Source: Acephala macrosclerotiorum
Lineage: Eukaryota > Ascomycota > Leotiomycetes > Helotiales > Mollisiaceae
Assembly (NCBI GenBank): GCA_014904845.1
Contig: MU119238.1
Coordinates: 186,001 to 250,000, forward strand
Length of the DNA stretch: 64,000 bases
Reading direction: 5' to 3'
The stretch's first letter is position 1. The number at the start of each line of letters is the position of its first letter. Shown here in pieces: positions 20,782-33,925 of the stretch. The notes under the pieces were generated by a model that was given only the letters and a program-made list of their open reading frames with translations, was not told the DNA's origin and searched no databases. The translations under genes and the position numbers were made by a program.

Positions 20782-22278
20782 CCCCCCCCCCCCCCCCCCC
20801 CAAACCAAAATGACCGCTTCGTACAGGGGAAATGGAACAGCACCCAACACCAAGAATGGCTCACGTGCACCATCGCCGTCATATCATATTGCGGTAGGAG
20901 CGAAGAAGAAGCCGCCCTCCCCCCCAAAAAGTCGCGAGTTCCCCTCGAGGCGGATTTGCTCCCTCTAATGCTACATATATGCCGCTTCATACCGAAAGTG
21001 TGGGAATCTTATATTGGGAGTCTGGCCAGGATACACCTGTGATTTATAGTTATTTGAATTAATGACTGATGGTTAAGGGGTCCGCGGTTCCGGTTGGGTG
21101 TATTTGTCGAATTGTGATATGGGAGCGAGATGGGAGGGGGAGATAGATTCATTGTTCCACATTCGAGTTCTCGAAGTGGCTGAGACACGACAGGCCAGGG
21201 CGGGATTTCGACTATCTGTCAAATTACGCCTCTTTTACAGCCAAGCCGTGTCTAGTGCAGGAATGAGAAATATAGATCCGATGTCGTCTATTGGCTTTGC
21301 ATATTTCTGGTTCTCTTAACCTGGTTGGGCTCTCCGATATTTCAGTTACGTGTTTCTCATTCTAGCTGCAATCCCCTCTTTCTCTATCTGTGGCGATGTC
21401 ATAGCTTCTAAAGGCTTATAATTTCTATTATTTGTATTTACTTAACATACATACATGGCTTCGTCGCTACTAAAGAAAAAATAAAAGTAAAAATTATCGT
21501 TCTCCTGTGTGTTCTACTAGAACTTGTTTACCATTCGCCGTAATTGCCAGGCGCGAAAGTGAATATATCCACAGGCAAAGAAAGCTTGATCTTGAATGGT
21601 TGGTAATAGAGCAAGAAAAATTTAAAGGGGTTGTAGATCAAGGTAGTGGCAGGAAGTGAAGGGCTGTCTGGGTAGAAATTGATAGGATGATATTTAAATC
21701 TAGACAGAGGAGAGAGTTTGGTAGGATTCGGTGTGGTGCGGGGAGCGATGGATGGATGCATGCAAGGTTTCTATGGAGGCGTGAGAATGATGAGCAGAGA
21801 TTTTCCTGCTGCAGGTTCGTGAGGCCGAAGTCGGTACCTATGCAGCACACCACTTGACGGGTAGCGAGCCCCTTTCCTTCACTTACAACAACCGAGATCG
21901 AGGACGAGAAGAAAATTTGAGCTAGGAACCGGCATTCAGAAGTGAGAGGGATGGAACAGAAGTACCCAGAAACAAAGTCAATTAGTACTAAATGCACGCT
22001 TTTCAACTCAATGCATCCGATAATACATCGGCCAGTTTTATGGTACACTTATGAGATACCCGAAGCCCAGGCAGAAGGGAAGACCAGCAGCCAGCCTTCT
22101 GCGATGTTTGAGGGAAATGAAAATCCTAGTCCTATCCACCATCCACGTCATAATCGTATCCATTTTCCTCCCCATTCCGTATTCGTATCCTTCCCTCCAC
22201 GAGAATCCATTGGCATCTCGCTGTTCGACATGTCGTTATTCATTGTCATTATGTGATGTTCGTATGGTGACGAGACGT
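20782..22278. other. intergenic
   Basis: No gene recognised. 21420-21520 is AT-rich. The remainder shows only short shadow frames. Confidence 0.4.
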
Positions 22279-23291
22279 TTAATCGTCATCACCAACTCTC
22301 AAAGCACCCTCACGGTTGAGCCCATGGCTCCAGAAACCCTCAATTGCCTCCGCAGATTTAGCATGAGCAAACAAGAGCCAGAAACCAAAGACAGGCTTAG
22401 CAAGAACATCCAGAACAGCATAAGCAATGACCTCGGCATCAATATTCCACTTGCGAGCACCATCACCAATACCCCAAACAATTGGGTAAAGAGTCCAGAG
22501 GATAAGAGTGAAGCCACCAATGGAAGCAAAGAGCCTGGAAGTGGAGTTATCCTTAGTGAGAGCAGCACGGCGGCCAGAGACGACGAGCTGGTAGACGACG
22601 ACAAGGTATGCGATGCAGGCAATAGCATAGTATCCCCACTTCTGACCATCAGTCTTGCCAAAGGCAGCAAACAGACCGAGGAGGACCATGATGACGTCCG
22701 CAACGATAGCGACGAGGATGGAAGCTCCGTCCATACCAGCAAGGAATGCGAGGTCCAAAATTAGGAGAGGAGTGGTCAAGCTCCAGTCAATGTATCGGGC
22801 CCAGAAGACTTGGCGGAAGACGTGCTCGACGGGGATGTGCTTGTTTGTTTCCTTAATGATGATGTGGGCGAAGGAGTTTCCGTCTCCAGTGGCCATGGCG
22901 AAGTATGAGATGGTGGCGAAGGTAGTGATGAGGGTTGTGATAACGTGGAAGAGTCTCTTTTGCTGGATGGGAGTTAGCTGATGTAATGGCAAATGGGGAG
23001 GAGGAACGTACGACTGGGACTCTCCATGCCATGGCAGTAAAAGCCAGGGAGGACAGCAACATGATCACGAAGACGACCTGGGAGTGTTAGCTTTGGTCTG
23101 GCAGACCGAGGAGGAGGAATGCTTACCCAGAGGGTCTTCGTGCCAGTCTTGCCAATCTCCTCATAGTATGTTTGAGGTGGGATGATGGTTGGGATGGGAG
23201 AGACTGATGGAGAGGAGGAGCTCGTAGGTACTAGCAAGCTCGAGGTGGCCTTCGTCTTCAAGACGTCGACGACCTGGTCTGGAGAAATCAT
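22279..23291 (-). CDS. microbial rhodopsin (CarO/NOP-1-type opsin)
   Basis: Three exons (23291-23127, 23077-23012, 22977-22279) give 309 residues with seven transmembrane helices. Introns are 49 and 34 bp, with GTAAGC and GTACGT donors. Helix C reads RYIDWSLTTPLLILDL: the counter-ion Asp (near residue 141) and the Asp eleven residues later (near 152), equivalent to the bacteriorhodopsin proton donor, are both present. Helix G carries the retinal Schiff-base lysine in DVLAKPVFGFWLL (near 271). With both carboxylates present it should be a light-driven proton pump of the plasma membrane, like the Leptosphaeria and Fusarium CarO proteins, rather than an opsin-related chaperone. The N-terminal 55 residues are a Ser/Pro-rich extracellular tail. 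No carotenoid genes lie nearby. Confidence 0.95.
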
Positions 23292-25090
23292 GATGGAAGC
23301 TGTATGTATTCTTCTCTTGATGTTTGTGATGTTAATACTTCTAGTGGTAGAAGTTTGTTGTAGAAGAAGAGAAGATGAAGTGGAAGAGAGGAGGAGAAAG
23401 AGAAAGACAAGTGAAGAATCTGACGATGAGGGGAATACCTAGCTTGATGCAGATGCAATGCAGCTACGAAAGGCAGTCACAGATGACGCAGTACGTTTTT
23501 CATCCTCTCGAGCTCCTGTCCCTGCTCTCACCCAATCCCCAGCCACAGCTGTCCCACTCGCCTCTCTCCTCAAATCAGAGCTGCTGGCTGCGATCACTTG
23601 CTTTGCCATTCTGTGACTAACGCCTTGAAGTACCTTGTTTGCTGGCCAACTAACCCTCTGATATCCGTTGGTCTAGGCATGCAATAATGCAGCTCCAATC
23701 GACGCGGTACCACATTGATCGGGCGACCATCGAAAGAGTGAACGTCATGACCCCGAGCTCCGCTTGAAGGTGGAGCTAGAGCTGCGAGGAACTGATGATT
23801 CTGAATAATTGCATCGAGGGAGGGCCGTATAGCCTCAATGCACCGGGCACATGTTCCCACTGCTCCTCTCCTCAAATTCAGTAGTTCTGGCCCATGTCTG
23901 AGATGAAGAGGCTCGATTGGAGGTCCTGGTTAATGAGGGGAAGTTCGCATCATCACACTTTCTCTGCATCGTGGCGCATGTCGCCAAGGATATGCACCAA
24001 TCAAAAGCTCGCCCTCAAACATCGCAATGCGACATTTCCATGTTTGCCCCGGATTCGGGTGGGTCTTCACCGCCACACTTCGTCTTCGATGCTCAGGCAC
24101 TTCGTTTCTCCTCTTTGTGTGACATCAAGTGATCAGTTTCACTTCGTGGCGTTCACATTGTCTCATTTTTTCGGAGGAAAGTTCCTATCTTCTCCATGTC
24201 TATTTCGAGAATAGGATTGAGGAGACTTCGAGATAAGACAGTCTCAGCTCGAGGTTCTGGGTGAGTCTATCTGGCTGAAAGGCTGAGATGTAGAGTGATC
24301 TTCGGTTTCACGATGAAATCATCGAGGGCTGGTGAGTGCCCAGACTCATTCGAAAAACAAAGGATGCTGTTTCTCCGGAAGATGAGATGGGAAACTGAGA
24401 AGTCGATGGTTCAAGACGGAAGGGCCTCCGGTTTTATTGGGAATTCTGGAATGGTTGGCTTGTTGGGTGTTGATAAGCCGTGGGGTCTGTGAAGGAGTGC
24501 CGACGAGGGATCTGATAAGCTTGATGGTGCCTGGGGTTACACAGGCATTCTCATGTTGTTCTCGAAGACGTCGCTCCTTTGAACAAAGCAGAGAAATTAT
24601 TTTCTCTTGGAATCTATCAATTGAATGTTCAAGAAGCCTTAATTCGTTAGAATGCCTCAAACAATGTCGAGGATGAATGAAATCTAATTCGCCAATGCTC
24701 ACTTCAAACCAAGCCTTCTCCTTGAAGTTCTTCAATCTCATTATTTATTCAATTCAACATCGCATCCAACTCGCAACAACCTGTGGTATCTACAATACAA
24801 AAGACTACCTCCCAATCCCATTCATGCACTCAAACTCCACATGCATGCAAATTTTTGAAAACGCAGACCAAGCCACCCGAATGGAATATCCATCCAACCC
24901 AACCCAACCCAACCGTACCATGCAATGCCATTCCTTTTTTGATCTTGACCAAATCCGATCTACCCATCCGGTCCATGCAATTCGTATAAACAAGAGAGGA
25001 GTTTTTTCTTTCTTCATTTCGTGTTCCCAACTTCGTTTCCCACCTTCACCTTTCCCTCCCAATCGCCAGCCCAAGATTAGTAGGGTAGGC
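23292..25090. other. intergenic
   Basis: About 1.8 kb without a recognisable gene. A short CCCAA repeat run is present at about 24896-24912. Confidence 0.4.
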
Positions 25091-26638
25091 TCAGGCCTTA
25101 GTCTTCAAACTCGGCAACAAAGCCTCCAAAGCCCTCGCACTCCCCTCACTACTCAAAATAACCGCTCCCGCCCTCGCCGTACTCAAATAACTCAACTCAC
25201 TCCCCTGTCCCTCCTGTCCATACGCGTTGCTCAACCGCATCTCATCCACCAACCTCCCTGCAACACCACACACAATACCCGTACTCTCGAGCGGGAGATC
25301 GACTAGATCTAGGAATATAGGGACGAGATCGCCTTCTGTGTCACCCGCTATACTGTTTCCGAAGAGCCAGAGGAGGGATTTATCGATGAGTAACGAAGGC
25401 GCGTCTTCTTGAGCGAGGGTTAAGGAGAGGAAGCGAGGTTGTTGGGCAAGCGCTGAGACAAGACCGACGTAGAGTTTTGGGTCGATGTTGTCTAGCCAAC
25501 TCCTCTCATGTACATGTCCATTCCCATACCCATTTGCGTACGGATCCCCCACCAAATTCTCTTTTCCCGAGCACTGAACAAGATGTAATCCAGGCTCCAC
25601 CCACGGAACAACATTCTTCTTTTTCAATTGGCTGAAAGTTCGGACTTGTAGTTCTGCAACGTTACTCGGCGGCGGCGTACTCGGTGGTCCATTCCCCTCA
25701 CTACTCGTCTGACTCGGAATCCTACTATGGCTCATCGGCGTAGGCGCCACATACGCCGAATCATTCTCACTGAACTCGAATCCCCTAGCCAAAAGCGCGG
25801 AGCCGACTGTTTGGCGATCTTTAGAGGGAAAGAGTATGAAATCTGTGTAGTACGTTGTTATGAAGAAGATTGGGATCCCGGCCATTGCCAAGGGCGCTGT
25901 TAAGTCCATTACTCGTTGGCCGGCCTCCATTCCCGCTGAGCTGACGGAGAAAACGATGTAGGTGTCTTTTGATATTTGGCATTGTGTCTTTGCTTCTTTG
26001 GGGAGACGGTTGATGACGGGTAAGAAGACGTTTTGGGCCCAGGTGGTGTGGCAGACGATTGAGCATTCGATGGGCGTTACGGAGATGTTTAGGAAGCCGT
26101 GTTTGTTGTCGATAGAGAGGCCTTCGAGGAGGGATTCGGGTTCGTTGTCATTTGTGGGGCCGCCGTGAGGGAGGAGGACGCGGAGGATAGGCTGGAGGAG
26201 GGAGGAGTAGAGGTCTAGGGGGATGTGGATGAGGCTGAATTGTCCCTCCTGTGTTTTTCTGCCGTCAGTGGAGGAAAAGACAATGGGTCTAATGTTGATG
26301 TTGATTGGAAAGGACATAGATGAAAAAGCCCCTCCATGGAGGCGAAGATGTGTTGATATATGCTAGTGATAGGATAGTATGAGACATTCAAGATGTGTGA
26401 GCAGAGACATTGTCCTTTCTCACATAGCCATCTCAATCTCAGATATTTCGTCGTCTCTACTGGACATAGCCTTGTCTGTACAAAGAGAATGACCTTTCCT
26501 TGAAATCTTGCAAGACCAAGACCAAGACAACTCCGAGTACTCGAGGCACTTCAAAGTCCAGAACTCAAATTCGGCCAAAGGGCACAGGATAAAAGAGAAA
26601 GAGTAAGATCTTACAATGAAGGATATTTGTGCATTCAT
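25091..26638 (-). CDS. CASTOR-like ACT-domain protein (putative amino-acid sensor)
   Basis: The main exon 26248-25091 encodes tandem ACT modules. QFSLIHIPLDLYSSLLQPIL begins the first, and the second contains IVFSVSSAGMEAGQRVMDLT and IFFITTYYTDFILFPSKDRQ, resembling the arginine sensor CASTOR/GATSL family. A Ser/Pro-rich linker separates a C-terminal pair that includes SLTLAQEDAPSLLIDKSLL. I prefer a start at 26638: the eight-codon exon MNAQISFI (26638-26615) has a GTAAGA donor and joins in phase to EGQFSLIHIP, giving 393 residues, as in fungal relatives. The 366-bp intron is long for this genome. The alternative single-exon start at 26317 gives 408 residues. A TORC1-related nutrient-sensing role is inferred from the animal homologue only. 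Confidence 0.7.
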
Positions 26639-29622
26639 GTTGGTTTTCTATGTGTCCAAATCGGCTGCGTTCCGAACCCAATGACCAGGGGCTTCTGCAG
26701 CCTGACCTTCAAAAGGACCAGTGCCTTGCAGCCACCCGAACCAGAACAGCAACTTGAGTCGACGTGAGTCGACGTCTAGTTTCTCCCGCACGACGAAATC
26801 AGATGGGATCGGTCGGATTGAGAATTGTTGAGGGCAGGTGCAGGCTGTATGGCGATGTTTTTGAGTGTGGCTTGTGGTGGGCAAAGACAATTGCTGCGCT
26901 CTCATCGGCGGGGTAATCAACGAGACCAGGACGGTGGAGGTGTGTCTGCGAGATGGGGGGTCTATTCCTCTCAGAGCTTCTCAGCTGATACAGTCAGTTC
27001 CCCCAACTTGCTCGCATCCCACGCGCACGAGATGGAACCAAGGCAGAGGGTGCAGCTTTGTCTCAACTCAGCTTATTTTCGGAATTGGGCGATATGATAT
27101 GATGAATATAGAATGGGGGGTTAGCTGGGCTTCTTATTCTCGCGACTCGCGATGCACAGCAAGAGTTCAGGGTCGAAGATTGCTAGCCTGATGCTGTGCG
27201 TCGTGCATGAGAGCGGCCTCGAATCGTGTGTTTTGAGTCCGCCACCGATGTGGGGGTCCTCTCACCGGGTGTCAATTCTGATGAACGCCCTGGTTCTTGT
27301 GATCGCGGGGTTCGGAAGGCTGTCAGGGGAACGATGTACGTGCTTCTGAGTCTGATGGTCGTGCAGATGGAGGTGCCGAGTCACTCGAGGGGTGGCTCGG
27401 TGAATGGGGAGGAAAGGCGATGGGATTGAACAAGATTTTTGCGACGAGCTTGTCGAGTTGTGGAGGTCGTTGATGAAAAATAGTCAGCTTTCGGGACCTC
27501 TCAGATAGTGCCTCACTATCGTGATAGTGGAGTGGCCAACGCTGTCGCATCGCCTAACGCGGGCAGATCCGCCGTGAGCGAAAGATCAACTTTGCGATCG
27601 GGTTCGCACAATACTCGCATGAGAAAGCCAGCTGTAAGCTCTTAAGAAGGTCTGGTTTGCGTGGTTATTCGCGGGCCGACCGTACGTGGTGGGCCAGCGC
27701 AGACGTTGCAATCAGATAGGGGATGGTCGTGAAAAGTGGGATAGGGGAATTGTTTCCCCTATGCATATCTAAATACCGTCGTCAAAGGCGCTTCAGGGCT
27801 TCGGAGGACCTCGCAGGCGTTCGTGGCCCTGCTAGTTGGACCCTTGAATTATGCAAGATGATGATATCTTTCACCCCTCTCGTGCCACGGCATTCTTTGT
27901 CAACTTGTTCCAACTTGACTTGTGGGCTTGACTCATGGAACGTGTGGCGTATAAGGCACTGAGTTGTTGTAGCACTGTGATACTGAATTGATTCAGAATC
28001 CTTCCACGATACTTGAACAGGGAGCAAGCGACCCGTGAATCAATAGCTGAATGCTGTCCCGCTTATTCAGCATTCCTTCCGAGTCAATCCCTCACCCGGC
28101 CCGGGTATTTGGAAGGGGAAGAGAGTTCATCAAAGTCTGTTGCTGGGTTGCGCATTTGTATGACAGTGGCCCGTGGGGATTGTGGGGGATGGTTCTGAAT
28201 GTTGAACTCTGTTCCGTGATACAGAAAGTCACGTCCTTGGGTAACACCAAGATGATTCTATCCAACATTCGCCATGAGCTTGAGGGAAGAAACGGTCGAG
28301 TGTTTATCCAAGATGTAATCAAATCAAGATGCCCAATGACCACGCTGCATTGAGGAGAGAAAGGCTGTCTTGGGTGGTCTCCAAGTTCAGAACGCTCGAT
28401 GATTGAGGCGAGGAGGAATATAATTAAGTTTCCTAGTACGCGATAAGGTTCGACAATGGACGGTTCGAAGGAGTGCTTTGAGTTGCTAAGTCGAATGTCT
28501 CAAGCGCAATCCTTCTGAAAGACGTATGCAAGTAAGATGCTGCCGCTATCGAACTATTGCAGCGAGCGTTACCCCATCCCACTCAAGAGATCTCCCGCTG
28601 ACAGAAAGAAGAAAACAATGCACCGCGAGGCTCATCATCGATCTCCCAATAGAGCACTTGGCTCGCTATCTTTTCATCCCCATGCCTACAAGCCGTGCTA
28701 GATCTAATTGCGATGCACACGAGCAACTTAGCTCAGTGACACAGCAGGACGCCCAAGGATTTAGCGCGTCGAAGAAACTGGAGTGAGGAAAGAGATTTCC
28801 TAGGAGCAAGCATCATTCTGGCCTGTTCGGCAGGTGGACTGATTCTGGCTGGAAGCGCTTTCCTCTCCAAGAGAATGTGTGCCCTCAATCCCCATCTAAT
28901 TCTGCTAATATTCCTGATAGATGTTCGTCTTGTTTCGGGTGAAGCAGCTTCGATGTGTCCACGTCTTTCTCGATATCCTGCAAAGTCGTCATAGTGCGAA
29001 ATGCGCTTCGATCCATCTTCCGCAGCCCTTCCAGCACCTGCTATTCCTCGAGGTAGTCCAAGGTGGTGTCGTTCTCGCATTTAGTGTTGACATTGGAGTT
29101 GGAGGAGCAAAGGCAGCAGTTGGGTCGGAAGTTGAGTTAACATTCACATCGGAATAAGCTCTCGTCCTTGAGCTAATTAAGAACGCTATTCCAAGCTCCA
29201 GGGAGGATCATCATTGGCTAGACGCGCTTTGGCCTAGCCTTACGACGACATCCCGACTCTCGAGACTTCACGACTTCATACCATATCAACATCATTTTAT
29301 GTCTGACTCTCTTCCTCAGCCGTCTCATTTACATCCTCTGCATTTAACATCGGCCGCTGCAATCTGACATTCTATTATCCCACCCGCGAGATCTCTGATC
29401 GATCAATCACGATAATCGGAGAGGTTCGTGTCGGCATTGGATGAAACGCACATCTGACCTTGGAACCTAGGGAAGTATCATGATTGGATATCTCTTAATT
29501 CTGATGGCGTGAAGGCGCCTTGCACTGATAAGCAGCCTAATGATTTCATCTCTCTGGTAGATATAGACCTTCGACGTCCTGGATGTTCTCGATATAAGGC
29601 TCTCAATATCCAACTGTTCGAT
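26639..29622. other. 3-kb intergenic region
   Basis: No recognisable coding sequence, tRNA or transposon. A small perfect palindrome-like element (CACTATC-GT-GATAGTG) sits near 27511-27527. The stretch just upstream of 29623 is the sedolisin promoter. Confidence 0.4.
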
Positions 29623-31665
29623 ATGGTGTTATATAGCTTCCGTGGGGCCTTGACGGCATTTCTGGCATGTGCAGGCACAGTCTCAGGATCTCCTTCCGAA
29701 AGACGAGCAGACTATGCAGTCAAGGACAGACATGTCGTGCCATGGTCGTGGACTCGAGTTGGACCGGCTCCTTCTCAGCACAAAATCCAACTCCAGATAG
29801 GTGTGAGGCAGGGGAACTTCAATGAGCTGGAACGCCATTTATATGAAGGTATGTTTACAAATACTCATACTGTCACATGACTCTGTCAGCACTGTTCCAT
29901 TGAACAATTCTGACAGTTTACCAGTTTCTGATCCTTTTCATCCTCGATATGGCCAGCATCTATCGAAGGCTGAGGTGAATGAGCTCATCAAGCCTTCAGA
30001 CGACACCTTAGCTCAGGTCCATGATTGGCTGTGCGGGAACGGAGTCAAGAAGGAGGACCTGCAGTACAGCCATGCAAAGGACTGGATCAAAGTTACCCTT
30101 CCTGTCTCGACAGTTGAAAGTCTACTCGATACTCAGTATTCTGTCTTTCAACACAAAGATGGATCCCACATGGTGCGAGCACCAGAATGGTCACTTCCAA
30201 TGCACTTGCACGAGCACATTGAAACCATTCAACCAACCAATTCATTCTTCCAGCCAAAAGCTAAACGAACGACGCTCATGAGAATCCCAGATTTGGAGGA
30301 AAGCCAAGGTATTGTGGATCCAGTTATAATTCCGAGCAAAGCGACTGTTGAACAAGCCTGCAATGTGACCAATGTCACGCCCACATGCCTGCGTACTCTT
30401 TATGGTCAGTCACAAATCCCGAATATCCGAAACTTTACTTGCTGACAGTCCCAAGGCACCATCGACTACACCGTCAAGTCTGCTGGAAAGAATCAAATTG
30501 GACTAACCAATTATCTGTCCGAGGCAAACAATCGCTCCGATGTCAACATATTTTTGCAGCGTTTCAGGCCAGAAGCGGCCGGGGCAGCTTTCAACTTCAC
30601 TGTTCAGATTATTGCGAATGGCGATAACCAACAGACTCCAAACAACGCAACACAGAATGCTGCTGGAAAGGATCTTGAAGGCAATCTCGATGCTGAAACT
30701 ATTCTTGGCATCACCTTTCCGACGCCGCTCACGACGTACAACACAGGCGGATCGCCTCCTTTCACACCTGATCTTCTGACTTCAACGAACACCAACGAGC
30801 CGTATCTTGATTGGCTGAGTTACGTCTTGGCATTGAATAGCACTCCTCAAGTTATTAGCACATCCTACGGTGACGATGAACAATCTATTCCCCAGGCCTA
30901 CGCCACATCTGTATGCAATGGATTTGCACAGCTCGGAGCAAGAGGAGTTACTCTTCTCTTCTCAAGTGGTGATAATGGTGTTGGACCCAAAGCAGACTGC
31001 TTTACGAACGATGGCAAGAACACAAGTTCATTCCTGCCTGCTTTCCCAGCTAGCTGCCTATATGTCACGACAGTGGGAGGAACGAAGAATGTCTCTCCTG
31101 AAATCGTGGCATTCGACGCTGCCAATGGCTTCTCAAGTGGTGGGGGTTTCAGCAACTACTTCGCCAGACCATCGTACCAGGACAAGGTAGTTTCAGCTTA
31201 CATCACCGGTCTAGGCAACCAGTTTCAAGGTCTCTACAATACATCTGGTCGTGGATACCCCGATATTGCAGCTCAAGGCTTCCGCTTTGCTACAATCTGG
31301 AATGGAAATTTGACTTTCCTCGACGGAACAAGGCACGTCTCCCCCACGACTTTAAAATACCCAAGGGTTCTGTTCGTGATGCTGACATTTTCAATAGCGC
31401 TTCTTCGCCAACTGCAGCTTCCATCATCTCCCTCGTTAACGACGCCTTACTCGCAGCGGGTAAACCAGTCCTAGGATTCATGAACCCCTGGCTCTACTCA
31501 ATCGGCAACACCGCCTTTACCGACATCACCAACGGATCTGCAATCGGTTGCAATACAACCGGCTTCCCTGCCAAAGCAGGGTGGGATGCGGTCACGGGAT
31601 TCGGAACCCCTGTTAGTCTTACTTCATCCAAATTCCAAGAAGGCAAGGATGTCCAAGATTGCTGA
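29623..31665 (+). CDS. sedolisin-type tripeptidyl-peptidase (family S53), secreted
   Basis: Four exons (29623-29848, 29925-30404, 30456-31332, 31398-31665) close to 616 residues. The start was chosen at MVLYSFRGALTAFLACAG, a signal peptide. The pro-region contains HPRYGQHLSKAEV. The catalytic region has the Glu/Asp pair in EGNLDAETIL, the oxyanion Asp in SSGDNGVG (near residue 406) and the nucleophile Ser in GTSAS (near 526). The last intron starts with GC, not GT: the GTSAS codons are only recovered by splicing AG|GCACGT at 31333 to ATAG at 31397. Acid-active peptidases of this type are secreted for protein degradation. The gene is convergent with the amidase downstream. Confidence 0.93.
31333..31397 (+). 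other. GC-AG intron in the sedolisin gene
   Basis: 65 bp, donor AG|GCACGT, branch CTGAC, acceptor CAATAG. It is required to read through the catalytic GTSAS motif and to close the frame. Confidence 0.8.
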
Positions 31666-31923
31666 CGGTCCGACAGTATTTTCCAAAACTTCAAGCTGTG
31701 GCTCTGAGTAATGGAATGTTTAGGTAGGAAGTACCTACCTCTGTGTGTGTTATCATGAATTAATGAGTGTTCTTTTATGTCCAGTTCTGACGCTAGGAAT
31801 GTGCCGACGAGTTTGATTATACTTTTAGTAGTATCGTTAATGATATCTTTATGATTTATCTAACCGCACCTCTTCATGATGCTTTCTTTGATACAATCTA
31901 TCTATCGTCCATGAGACCGAGAT

Positions 31924-33925
31924 CTACTTCCTCCCCATAGCCTTCTCCACAAGCTCCAAGATTTTCAAACACTTCTCATCCTCGAACCTCCTCGTTACAA
32001 TCTGCAAACTAACCGGTGCATCAACATACTTCTCTGGACTATAAAGCTCATGATTGAACTCATCCTGCTCGTTCTTTGGGACATAGCTCTCATCCTTCTT
32101 GTCCAATTCTTGGTCAACAGTTGTGACCGGGAACACGGCACCTGGATATTCGAGTATGTTCCACTGGCTAGTGTAACTCCAATATTTCGCATTCCCATGA
32201 GGAGGTGCAGGTCCGGGACCCGCTGGACAGAGAATAGCATCAACCATATGACCATCCTCTACTCCAGTACTAAGCCAGAGGTCATTGTACCTCAGCCTGT
32301 AAGCATTTCTCTTGTCCTTGAGCTATAATTCTCTCATCAGCACTCATCATCAAACCCTCACACATCAGCGGAACACTCACATCCCAAACCTCCTCAACCG
32401 TCCTATACTTCACATTCTCACTCCCACGAATCAACCACTCTGTCAACGGCAACATCTCCTCCCCACCCTCTTTGATTAACCCCTCCACTCGTCGTCCTCC
32501 ATCCTCATAATACAGCGCTTGTGTGAGATTCCAGCACTCACCATGACCCTCTGGCTCCCAATCCACGACCTCGAAACCTGGCTTCACACCCGCTTTATTC
32601 GCTTTCCCCAAACTTTCAGCAACTTCTTTGAGAGCGCGGATGATTGGAGGAGAAGGCTTCACAACCCCATCACTCCACATGATCGCAATCTTAATCTTCC
32701 CGGGAAAACTAACTTCACGCCAAGGGATAGGAACAAGATAATCATCCTTAATCCAAGGCTCATAAGACAAATAAGTCTGCATAAACAAATCCAATCCAGA
32801 GCGAGAAGAGGACATAGGACCTTGAGTAGCGTTCACCCCTTCTTGGCCTACGATGGTGTTGAAGGTGCCTTGTTTTGCGATTCGGCCAGGGGTGGGTTTG
32901 AAGCCGTAGATTCCGACGTTGGCGGAGGGGCAGCGAATCGAACCGCCTATGTCGCCTCCCATTCCCTGGTTTCTCTGTTAGCTTTACTCTTATAATTTTC
33001 CTCTCGCGTCGACCTCTTTCAAAGATCAAAGGGGAGGAAAGAGGCGAAAGTGAGACTCACCAACACACTCCCCCCGCAACCAATTAACGCACTCTCGCCT
33101 CCAGAGCTGCCTCCGGGCGTGAGGTCTGTGTTGTAGGGGTTTGTTGTTACGCCGTAGATGTTCGTGCTAGTTTCCAAATCTAACTCCATATTAGCAGTGC
33201 TATTCTCATTCACTTTCTGTTTCGGATGTTCAAAACAACCTGGGACTTTGATTCTCGAATCGATGTCCCAGGTGAAATCTAAGTCCCAGGAGAAGAAAGA
33301 ACTCACGCATGACAGCCTGCGGCTGGGTAGTGCGTGCATAGAACACCGCTCCCGCCTCCCAAAGCACCTCTTGCACCCTACAGGGTCCAACTTGCTCCGA
33401 TCCAATCCAAGCTACATACCCTCCATTCGTGAGAGCGTCTTTCATCCCATGGTGTTCTTTAATTGAGATTGGGAGGCCGTGTAATGGACCTGATGGAGAA
33501 GGTAAGGAATCGAGATACTTGGCTCGCTCGATGGCTTTCTCGGGAAGGAGTTCGGTGAGGCAGTTTGTCTATCGTTCGCATCAACCCTCTCCACCTCTCA
33601 TACGCATCTCATCCCGTGACTTCAGACAAAGTGAATAAACAGGATAGACGGGGAGAAGACAAACCAATTTCTGGGCCAACGCCGCCCTCCTCAAAAACGC
33701 TCGTGTCACCTGTTCACAACTAACTTCCTTCTCCCTAATCCTCTTTAACAACTCCACCGCATCGTAACTCGTAATCCTCAACTCCTCATCTGTAAGCACC
33801 TGCTTAGCGATCCCCGTGACATTTTTAGGAAGTGGGTCTGGGGGTGCTGGGAGGGGAGGCTCGATTCGGGAGCATGAGGCGTCTCGGAAGGCGCGCGTGG
33901 AGGCGATGAGTTGGGCTGCGTTCAT
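31924..33925 (-). pseudogene. amidase-signature enzyme, one frameshift
   Basis: Acetamidase/fatty-acid-amide-hydrolase type. Exons 33925-33665, 33568-33307, 33179-33061 and 32965 downward join in phase. The Ser-Ser-Lys triad is complete: Lys in PISIKEHHG, cis-Ser in GGSSGGESALIG, nucleophile in DIGGSIRCPS. The frame of exon 4 ends at 32282, but the true C-terminal part (KRNAYRLRYNDLW, VDAILCPAGPGPAPPHGNAK, VSLQIVTRRFEDEKCLKILE) is in a neighbouring frame that opens at 32322 and ends at 31924. No donor or acceptor pair bridges the change. A small indel between 32282 and 32322 is inferred, truncating the enzyme after the catalytic core and removing the last 120-130 residues. A sequencing error is the alternative. 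Confidence 0.8.

Noticed and set aside
22051..22764. 237-codon plus-strand frame
   Set aside because: Exact shadow of the opsin gene on the other strand.
24677..25306. 209-codon plus-strand frame with Pro/Thr-rich sequence
   Set aside because: It runs antisense into the end of the ACT-domain gene and looks like a compositional artefact.
27505..27530. Short palindrome considered as a terminator or operator
   Set aside because: Isolated, with no gene end or start nearby in a fungal context.
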